DNA of 5,186 bases from a bacterium (lineage in GTDB: Bacteria; SM23-31; JAUVVT01): positions 1 to 5,186 of the forward strand of contig JAUWXV010000259.1 in NCBI GenBank assembly GCA_030616165.1. Direction: 5' to 3'. Below are positions 1 to 4,634 of the stretch, in pieces (the stretch's first letter is position 1; every line of letters begins with the position of its first letter). The notes beneath the pieces are model-generated. The model saw only the letters and a program-made list of their open reading frames with translations. It had not been told where the DNA came from and made no database searches. A program made the translations under genes and the position numbers.

Positions 1-45
1 ATGAAAGAAAATAAAAAGATTCCTTTTGCGGGAGTTTATAAATAG
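1..45 (+). CDS. 3' end of an upstream gene (partial), product unknown
   Basis: The first frame is open from base 1 and closes with TAG at 43-45; the other two forward frames hit stops within the first 12 bases. The 14 visible residues end in IPFAGVYK. The ATG at base 1 could be internal, because the window is cut there. The stop lies 41 bases before the FlhB-like gene, which fits one transcription unit. In many bacteria the gene before an orphan FlhB-like gene encodes a FliK-like hook-length protein, but 14 residues are too few to say so here. Confidence 0.5.
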   Translation: MKENKKIPFAGVYK

Positions 46-77
46 TTATTTAATAATGAATTAAAATTACAAATAAT

Positions 78-83
78 GGTGGA
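78..83 (+). promoter_or_regulatory. Ribosome binding site of the FlhB-like gene
   Basis: GGTGGA lies three bases before the ATG at 87. The spacing is short and the match to Shine-Dalgarno is moderate, but no other ATG in this frame gives a complete FlhB-like domain. Confidence 0.45.
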
Positions 84-86
84 TTT

Positions 87-347
87 ATGAATACTCAGAA
101 AAAGAGGTCTTCAATATTGAAAGAGGGGAATCAACATCAAAAGAAGAAAAACCATTTTGCTGAAAAGATATTAGAGATTGCAAATCAAAACAATATTCCT
201 ATTAAAGATGACCCTGAGATGATGAGAATTTTACTTAAACTTGATCTTGGAGAAGAAGTTCCTCCTGAACTCTATAAAGTTGTGACTGAAATATTGACTT
301 TTGTTTATAGGGTGAGCAAAAAAGCATGTCCAGAAAAAATTAATTAA
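87..347 (+). CDS. Stand-alone FlhB cytoplasmic-domain homologue (FhlB/YlqH type)
   Basis: This 86-residue protein matches the C-terminal cytoplasmic part of the flagellar export switch protein FlhB (the EscU/YscU/HrcU family). Residues about 24-75 carry the family pattern: an AEKI helix, then NIPIKDDPEM, then LDLGEEVPPELYKVV and an EILTFVYRV helix. It has no membrane segments and no NPTH self-cleavage motif, so it is not full-length FlhB, which is about 350 residues. Small homologues of this kind are known, for example B. subtilis YlqH, and some can partly replace the cleaved FlhB C-terminal fragment. The N-terminus is basic and low in complexity (KKRSS, HQKKKNH), and the beta-strand region that normally precedes the AEKI helix looks shortened. 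It probably acts in the cytoplasm at the type III export gate, perhaps in substrate-specificity switching. Family assignment is fairly secure; the role is inferred. Confidence 0.85.
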   Translation: MNTQKKRSSILKEGNQHQKKKNHFAEKILEIANQNNIPIKDDPEMMRILLKLDLGEEVPPELYKVVTEILTFVYRVSKKACPEKIN

Positions 348-405
348 TAATATAATATACAGGGAACTTGATTAACTTATTCACATTATATTTTTTGAAA
401 AAATT

Positions 406-446
406 TTAATTATTCTAAAAAAATTCAAGTTTGAAATAATAATTAA
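406..446 (+). repeat. Nested inverted repeats before the propeller gene
   Basis: TTAATTATT at 406-414 is the exact reverse complement of AATAATTAA at 438-446. Inside the loop, TTCAA at 424-428 mirrors TTGAA at 431-435 across two bases. The outer arm ends seven bases before the ATG at 454. The composition is almost pure A/T, so chance is a real explanation. If real, it could be an operator or a weak RNA hairpin that affects translation, since no Shine-Dalgarno is visible for this gene. Confidence 0.3.
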
Positions 447-453
447 TTTATTT

Positions 454-2079
454 ATGAAAGTCTTAAAAGAAATAATAAAAATTAAGGTTTTTTTAATAGT
501 ATTTTCTTTTGGTTTACTTATTGCATTAAACTTTTGCAGTAGAAGTCCAGTTTCGGGTAATCATGATCCAGATATTAAAAGTATAATAGCTTCGAAAAAT
601 AATGTAAATTTGGGTGAGACCATTACAGTAAAAGCTATTTATATCGATATTGATGGTGATAGTTTAAGGGCTAACTGGAGTGCATCTAATGGGAGATTTT
701 TGGAGATAAAAGGTGATTCGGCTCGCTGGATGGCACCAGATACATCTGGTATTGCTTCAATATTTCTTGAAGTTGATGATCAAAGAGGCGGGAAAGATAT
801 TGATAGTGTTATAATAAATATCGAGAACCAACCTCCTGTGATTTATGATATTACTATTACTCCATCTAATGTATTTCTTGAAAACACCGCTACACTCAGG
901 GTTTTAGCTTCTGATCCTGATGGGCATAGTTTATCATATTTCTGGAGTGCCAAAAGGGATGACAGAGATATTGGGAAATTTGAAAATATTTCTGGCGATT
1001 CTGCTATTTGGATTGCTCCTCCTACTCCGGGAAATGTGATGATTAAAGTAATAGTCATAGATATAAAAGGAGGTGAAACAACATTAACTAAAACTATAAA
1101 GGTTTACAGTGCTATAGGAAGTGCATGGGTATGTGATACTTTTAATAATCGAGTTGTGATGCTTTCCAGTACTGGCGATATTTTATATGTAATTGAAGGA
1201 TTTAATAATCCTAAGGGGATAGATATAAACAAAAATGATAGAACGGTGTTAGTAGCAGACTGGGGAAACAATCAAGTTGTTAAGATTTCGGCAGATGGAA
1301 AGATAATAAAACAAATTTCAGGTTTTGTATATCCTCATATGGTTTCGATAAGGTCGTTTGACGGCTCAGCCTGGGTCTGTCAGGATGGGGATTCAAGCCA
1401 GGTTGTGAAGATTACTCCTGAAGGGATTATTATTAAGAGTATTCACGGGTTCGAAAATCCGCTGTCAATTTGTGTTGACCAAAAAACTGGTGATGTGTGG
1501 GTTACAGATACAGGGAATAACAGAATTGTAAAGCTTCTGGAAGATATACCGGATGGATACGATATAACCAATCCTCCATCGGTAACAGAACAAGCACACA
1601 AAATATTTTCAACTTGGAATAATAAAAATTTTGATAATCCGGTTGGAATTTCTGTAAATTCTTCAAATGGAAACTGCTGGTTTGCTGATAAAGGCAACAA
1701 TAGAATAGTAAGAATATTAAAGGATGGAAGCGAAATTAACGGGGTTGAAGGTTTTTTTAATCCAGAATGTGTTGGAATCAATAGGAAAAGTTTAGAGGCA
1801 TGGGTTACTGATACTGGAAATAATCGTGTCATTAAATTATTACAATTAGACAAGATTTTTAAACCACCGATTTACAACGTTTCCAAAAATCTTGGTCTTC
1901 ACTGGATAGTTCCAGGGAATTACCGTCAACCAATTGCTTTGTCTGTTAACAGCAACGAAGGGGAAGTGTGGTTTACTGAAGAATACAGAGTTGTTAGGGT
2001 TTCTTCAGATGATTCGATAATGGATGTTGTTAGATTTGACTCACCAAAGGGGATCGTTGTTAATCCTGGTATTGAGTAA
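454..2079 (+). CDS. Exported lipoprotein-like protein with two Ig/PKD-like domains and a seven-repeat NHL-type beta-propeller
   Basis: The 541-residue product begins with a basic stretch (KEIIKIK) and a hydrophobic segment at about 12-27 that ends at Cys28. The sequence before it, LNF-C, is a poor lipobox because Phe is at -1, so lipid attachment is possible but uncertain. Residues about 38-123 and 127-218 are two similar Ig-fold domains: each has a D-x-DGxSL turn, a W-S-A strand, a GDSAxW strand and a APxTxG turn, as in PKD/cadherin-like repeats. From about 222 to the end come seven repeats of the type W-V-x-D-x-x-N-N-R-V-V, anchored at W225, V266 (W missing), W307, W349, W409, W450 and W506. 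These are NHL-type blades, and the fourth and sixth carry loops of about 15-20 extra residues. Such proteins act outside the cell or at its surface, usually by binding proteins or glycans. The ligand is unknown. The start is set by the signal segment; no clear Shine-Dalgarno precedes it. It probably shares a transcript with the gene 61 bases downstream. Confidence 0.85.
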   Translation: MKVLKEIIKIKVFLIVFSFGLLIALNFCSRSPVSGNHDPDIKSIIASKNNVNLGETITVKAIYIDIDGDSLRANWSASNGRFLEIKGDSARWMAPDTSGIASIFLEVDDQRGGKDIDSVIINIENQPPVIYDITITPSNVFLENTATLRVLASDPDGHSLSYFWSAKRDDRDIGKFENISGDSAIWIAPPTPGNVMIKVIVIDIKGGETTLTKTIKVYSAIGSAWVCDTFNNRVVMLSSTGDILYVIEGFNNPKGIDINKNDRTVLVADWGNNQVVKISADGKIIKQISGFVYPHMVSIRSFDGSAWVCQDGDSSQVVKITPEGIIIKSIHGFENPLSICVDQKTGDVWVTDTGNNRIVKLLEDIPDGYDITNPPSVTEQAHKIFSTWNNKNFDNPVGISVNSSNGNCWFADKGNNRIVRILKDGSEINGVEGFFNPECVGINRKSLEAWVTDTGNNRVIKLLQLDKIFKPPIYNVSKNLGLHWIVPGNYRQPIALSVNSNEGEVWFTEEYRVVRVSSDDSIMDVVRFDSPKGIVVNPGIE

Positions 2080-2122
2080 ATTATTTTCAAGGAACTTTTT
2101 TTATCGTTGGTCGTAAAATAAT
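2080..2122 (+). repeat. Inverted repeat in the gap between the propeller gene and the coiled-coil gene
   Basis: ATTATTTT at 2080-2087 is the reverse complement of AAAATAAT at 2115-2122. It starts at the base after the stop codon and ends just before the Shine-Dalgarno of the next gene. A run of seven T lies inside the loop, not after the second arm, so this is not a standard intrinsic terminator. It could fold weakly in the intercistronic RNA or be chance in AT-rich DNA. Confidence 0.25.
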
Positions 2123-2125
2123 CAA

Positions 2126-2132
2126 AAAGGAG
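2126..2132 (+). promoter_or_regulatory. Strong Shine-Dalgarno for the coiled-coil gene
   Basis: AAAGGAG lies eight bases before the ATG at 2141, an ideal spacing. It fixes this start and supports the short downstream protein as a real gene. Confidence 0.8.
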
Positions 2133-2140
2133 TTTATTAA

Positions 2141-2593
2141 ATGGCGGTAAATTTCATACAGACGTACACACCTCAAAGAAATAATATTAATGTTCAAAGA
2201 AGAATAAATGTGGAAAATACATATTCTGTGCAGAATATAGATTCTCGGAAAATTCCCAATCAGACACCTAAGTTGGAGAAAGATAATATCAACAATTCTG
2301 TGAATTCCAATGAAATCAGAGATTTAAGAGCGGAGGTTAAAGAAGTTCGGAGGCCAGATAGAAATATTACTAATATTTCAAGGGAGAGGGAAAATGTTTC
2401 TTTACAAAGAGAAATTAATGAACTGAATGAAAGTGTTAGAAATACGGAAAGAACTCAGATTAAAAATATAGAAGAGAAGAATGCAAATATTGCTCAAGGT
2501 AGCAGACCCTTAGGAGTAGGAGCAAGATTGATTAACAATTTTTTTACCAATCTGAATCCTAATTTAGGAGGAAAGGTTGATACATTTGTTTAA
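2141..2593 (+). CDS. Hypothetical 150-residue Asn-rich, charged protein, probable coiled coil
   Basis: I do not recognise this protein. It is hydrophilic, rich in Asn, Glu, Arg and Ile, and has no Cys or Trp and no signal peptide or membrane segment. Residues 1-55 look disordered. Residues about 57-115 are a charged, heptad-like stretch (EIRDLRAEVKEVRR, then LQREINELNESVR) that should form helix or coiled coil. After a short Gly/Pro break (QGSRPLGVG) comes an amphipathic segment, ARLINNFFTNLNP, and the protein ends in LGGKVDTFV. The compact, hydrophobic end after a long charged rod suggests that the C-terminus is a docking or assembly element. The gene has a strong Shine-Dalgarno and follows the propeller gene by 61 bases, so the two are probably co-expressed. 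With an FlhB-like gene upstream, a small flagellar or envelope structural protein is possible, but nothing in the sequence proves it. Confidence 0.7.
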   Translation: MAVNFIQTYTPQRNNINVQRRINVENTYSVQNIDSRKIPNQTPKLEKDNINNSVNSNEIRDLRAEVKEVRRPDRNITNISRERENVSLQREINELNESVRNTERTQIKNIEEKNANIAQGSRPLGVGARLINNFFTNLNPNLGGKVDTFV

Positions 2594-2647
2594 AAAATTT
2601 TTATTTGACCAGTTGTGATAATTTATAATATGTAAAATAGAAATTGA

Positions 2648-2824
2648 TTATTTTTTAAAGAAGTGGTTTTCAATAAATTGATCCCCATAACCATGTGCTA
2701 ACCAGCAAGATAATGCTTCTGAAAATGAGATTTCTCTCCCGGTTTTTTTAGAAATCTTAGATTTAAAATCTAAAATAGACTTTATTTGTTTTGGGATTTT
2801 ATAAACTTTGTTTTTTGTTTTCAT
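2648..2824 (-). CDS. Small 58-residue basic protein, possible ribbon-helix-helix-like DNA-binding protein
   Basis: On the minus strand an ATG at 2824 opens a 58-codon frame that ends with TAA at 2650-2648. GGAG at 2836-2833 sits eight bases before the ATG, and AAGG lies closer still. Codon use is ordinary and both strands of the region are otherwise full of stops. The protein starts very basic (MKTKNKVYKIPKQI), continues with a helix (IKSILDFKSKISKKTG), then a polar turn REISFSEA and a helix LSCWLAHGYGDQFIENHFF. A strand with the pattern VYKIP followed by two helices with SFSEAL at the start of the second resembles ribbon-helix-helix proteins, where a short strand binds DNA and a S-x-S-E turn starts helix B. 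That resemblance is only by pattern. It converges on the coiled-coil gene (54-base gap) and diverges from the HD-like gene. No toxin-like partner is visible. Confidence 0.65.
   Translation of the reverse strand: MKTKNKVYKIPKQIKSILDFKSKISKKTGREISFSEALSCWLAHGYGDQFIENHFFKK
2757..2773. repeat. Perfect 17-base palindrome inside the 58-residue gene
   Basis: TTAGATTT at 2757-2764 and AAATCTAA at 2766-2773 are exact reverse complements around a single A. It covers the codons for Leu-Asp-Phe-Lys-Ser-Lys (residues about 18-23). As RNA the single-base centre would not form a tight hairpin, so a dimeric protein-binding site is a better guess than a terminator. It may be coincidence. Confidence 0.5.
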
Positions 2825-2832
2825 TACCTTAT

Positions 2833-2836
2833 CTCC
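2833..2836 (-). promoter_or_regulatory. Shine-Dalgarno of the 58-residue gene
   Basis: Read on the minus strand, GGAG precedes the ATG at 2824 by eight bases. This spacing is the main reason to accept such a short frame as a gene. Confidence 0.65.
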
Positions 2837-3054
2837 ATATTTTATGAAACATATTTTAATATTGCAAATATCATACCATTATTTTTCCATTTTTATATTT
2901 ATAAAATAACATATTTTTTAATTTCATTATAAATATCGGTTAAATAAAGATGAAAATTTGATTAGCGGATGGTTGTATCAAACTTCTGACAAATAAATAA
3001 CGAAATATTGTTAAATTTTAAGCAATATAAGAAATTTATTTTCAAATATTTTAC

Positions 3055-3083
3055 TTGACTTTTTATTGAAATTACATTAATTT
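3055..3083 (+). promoter_or_regulatory. Possible sigma70-type promoter of the HD-like gene
   Basis: TTGACT (3055-3060, five of six to TTGACA) is followed after 17 bases by TAATTT (3078-3083), a weak -10. The start of transcription would fall near 3090, about 35 bases before the ATG. The -35 is good and the -10 poor, so this is tentative. Confidence 0.35.
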
Positions 3084-3093
3084 TAAAAGTTAA

Positions 3094-3125
3094 TTAATAA
3101 TATTTGTTAATCACTTAATAATATT
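3094..3125 (+). repeat. 11-base direct repeat, 21-base period, abutting the HD-like start codon
   Basis: TTAATAATATT occurs at 3094-3104 and again at 3115-3125, the second copy touching the ATG at 3126. The period of 21 bases equals two turns of DNA, so a protein could bind both copies on the same face. The element takes the place where a Shine-Dalgarno should be, and none is visible. The nine-base core AATAATATT recurs at 4594-4602 before the next gene. AT-rich chance similarity cannot be ruled out. Confidence 0.35.
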
Positions 3126-4400
3126 ATGATTATAGGGACCGAGTCTATAGAAATTGAAAGTCTTGATGAACTGATTTCTTTTACCTGGTATAAACCGAAA
3201 GTAAGCAAATCTGTCACATCTGGTTTTACTTTGGCTGAAAATCTGCTAAACCAAAAAGGGGGGATTTTATATCCGAAAGGGATGGAATTTGACGCCGACA
3301 AAATTGAAAAACTTATAAAATTAAAAGAAAATAATCGGAGTTTGAAATTTAAATTTTCTCTTGAAAGGTCGGAAAAGTTAATCGACATTCTTCAGAATAG
3401 AATATTTAGTGATTTTAATAGATTTATTGAATCAAAAAAATCAAGACATGAATTCAGGCGGTTCGTGGAAAAGGTGGCTAATACTGTTAAATTGTATAAA
3501 AATGATATGATTAAAGAAGAAGAAATGGTGATTACCTTATATAGGATAAGATTTAATGAAGAAAAGTGTAATCCTGATTCCAGAACACCTTATTATAACC
3601 ATTTAATTAATACTGCTTTGATAGCAATAGGCATATTTCATCATGCTTTTGAACTAGGCAAAAAATTTAATATTGAGGATATTATAAAAGGAGTGCAGGT
3701 TGCTCTTTTCCATGGAATAGGTGGAGTCAATTTGATTGAACTGTTTTATGATAAATCTTTTGAAGAGCAGAAGATTAGATATGAAGAGGGGAATAAAAAT
3801 AGTGTTGGCATGGCTTCTGGAATAGGTTTAGATTCTGAAGTGGTTGAAGCTATTAAATACTGTAGTGATTTTAATCAAGGAAAGAAGGATTTTATAGAAA
3901 AAGATGATAAAATTTCTGACTATGCGAGTATAGTAATAACTGCAAATATTTTTAATGCGAAGATTTCTGGACTGTTTGGAGGTGCTGTACTTCCCAAAGC
4001 TGCGGTCGACCAGTTATATGTGATGACAACAAATAAAGGAATAAAGAAAGTTTATGTTGATGCGCTTGCTAAAAATTTTAATTTTGGTTATCTTTTTGAT
4101 TTTTATTATGAGATAGAAAAATTAAATAAAGCCTGCCCTTATGGTAAACATGGAAGGCCATATCCAATGACGGGATTTAAGAGTCCTGTGATTTATGTCT
4201 GTAAAGGGAAAGTAACTACTTGTAAACATTATATTTCCAGTTCAAAAGCTGTTACTATATTCAGAAAAGTCGGTGACCTTAAAGAAGGTTCTTACGGGAG
4301 GTGTGAATGGATTTCGAATGAACTTATTAAATTTTATGATAAGTTTTATGCGCAAATTAAAGAAGATACTATTATCAGGGATATTTCTGAAGAATCATAA
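3126..4400 (+). CDS. Degenerate HD-GYP-like protein with a Cys/His-containing C-terminal tail
   Basis: This 424-residue soluble protein has three parts. Residues about 30-70 (LAENLLNQKGGILYPKGMEFDADKIEKL) resemble the small domain found before many HD-GYP domains. Residues about 108-325 follow the HD-GYP helical layout: YYNHLINTALIAIGI keeps the first His (H159), but the HD pair is H196-G197 in LFHGIGG, the HHE-DG-GYP segment is replaced by KYCSDFNQGKK (244-254), and the later Asp is Asn (ITANIFNAKIS). The metal site is therefore missing, so cyclic-di-GMP hydrolysis is unlikely; a binding or scaffold role is inferred. Residues about 335-408 form a tail with C337, H342, C359, C366, H368 and C393, spaced like a possible zinc or iron-sulfur site, and a conserved-looking GRPYPMTGF turn. 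No signal peptide or membrane segment is seen. The ATG is the only start that keeps the whole first domain; it lacks a Shine-Dalgarno. Confidence 0.7.
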   Translation: MIIGTESIEIESLDELISFTWYKPKVSKSVTSGFTLAENLLNQKGGILYPKGMEFDADKIEKLIKLKENNRSLKFKFSLERSEKLIDILQNRIFSDFNRFIESKKSRHEFRRFVEKVANTVKLYKNDMIKEEEMVITLYRIRFNEEKCNPDSRTPYYNHLINTALIAIGIFHHAFELGKKFNIEDIIKGVQVALFHGIGGVNLIELFYDKSFEEQKIRYEEGNKNSVGMASGIGLDSEVVEAIKYCSDFNQGKKDFIEKDDKISDYASIVITANIFNAKISGLFGGAVLPKAAVDQLYVMTTNKGIKKVYVDALAKNFNFGYLFDFYYEIEKLNKACPYGKHGRPYPMTGFKSPVIYVCKGKVTTCKHYISSSKAVTIFRKVGDLKEGSYGRCEWISNELIKFYDKFYAQIKEDTIIRDISEES

Positions 4401-4634
4401 TCTTTGAACTTTATTATTTATTTCTCTCTTTTACCTGCCTTAGTTTCAAAATCAAAATTTAATATATCAATTGAATAATGGAATGATTAGAATTCTTGGA
4501 AGTATTAATTAACATTTATTTTATTTTAAAAATGTGTTTACAAAAGTTCTATTTAATTTTTTGTATTTGTTAAACAATGAGTTGGTAAGTTAAAATAATA
4601 TTATTTAATTAATTATAGTTAAGAAAGACTATCA
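4401..4634 (+). other. AT-rich intergenic region with no gene
   Basis: No frame longer than about 13 codons starts here. I see no GC-rich terminator hairpin after the HD-like gene; only a weak ACATTT/AAATGT stem near 4513-4536. A perfect 14-base palindrome of A and T lies at 4593-4606 and overlaps the possible -10 of the next gene. The gap suggests that the next gene is transcribed separately, at least in part. Confidence 0.5.
4567..4596 (+). promoter_or_regulatory. Possible promoter of the Cys-rich gene
   Basis: TTGTTA (4567-4572) and TAAAAT (4591-4596) are separated by 18 bases and would start a transcript about 30 bases before the ATG at 4635. Both boxes are imperfect. The A/T palindrome at 4593-4606 overlaps the -10, where a repressor could act. 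Confidence 0.3.

Larger units (their letters stand above)
2825..3125. other. Very AT-rich divergent intergenic region (about 300 bases)
   Basis: This gap separates the divergent 58-residue gene (minus) and the HD-like gene (plus). It holds no frame longer than about 21 codons with a ribosome binding site. It contains the minus-strand Shine-Dalgarno (2833-2836), a possible minus-strand -10 TATAAT near 2925-2930 with a poor -35, a weak hairpin (ATATTG 3005-3010 with CAATAT 3023-3028), a possible plus-strand promoter starting at 3055, and a direct repeat next to the HD-like start codon. The stretch around 2940-3000 is slightly less AT-rich (GCGGATGG near 2965) but shows no recognisable feature. 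Confidence 0.6.

Noticed and set aside
390-404. ATTTTTT-G-AAAAAAT palindrome as a terminator after the FlhB-like gene
   Set aside because: A one-base loop cannot form a stable RNA hairpin and there is no G/C stem; homopolymer runs explain it.
843-1058. 71-codon frame on the minus strand
   Set aside because: It is antisense to the second Ig-like domain of the exported propeller protein, has no ribosome binding site and no domain-like sequence.
1443-1853. 136-codon frame on the minus strand
   Set aside because: It mirrors the repeated propeller blades (the duplicated FPVSVTH runs are the reverse of the repeated GNN/DTG codons), so it is a shadow of the repeats.
2605-2629. TTGACC followed by TATAAT on the plus strand
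   Set aside because: The spacing is only 13 bases, and it would point into the end of a minus-strand gene with nothing to express on the plus strand.
2844-2909. 21-codon plus-strand frame starting MKHILIL
   Set aside because: No Shine-Dalgarno precedes it, it lies over the ribosome-binding region of a divergent gene, and its composition is simply that of AT-rich DNA.
3107-3388. 93-codon frame on the minus strand over the start of the HD-like gene
   Set aside because: It is antisense to a recognisable domain and its Ser/Phe-rich translation is typical of an AT-rich shadow.
3126-4400. Active cyclic-di-GMP phosphodiesterase
   Set aside because: The HD pair, the HHE segment and the GYP motif are all missing, so an active enzyme cannot be claimed.
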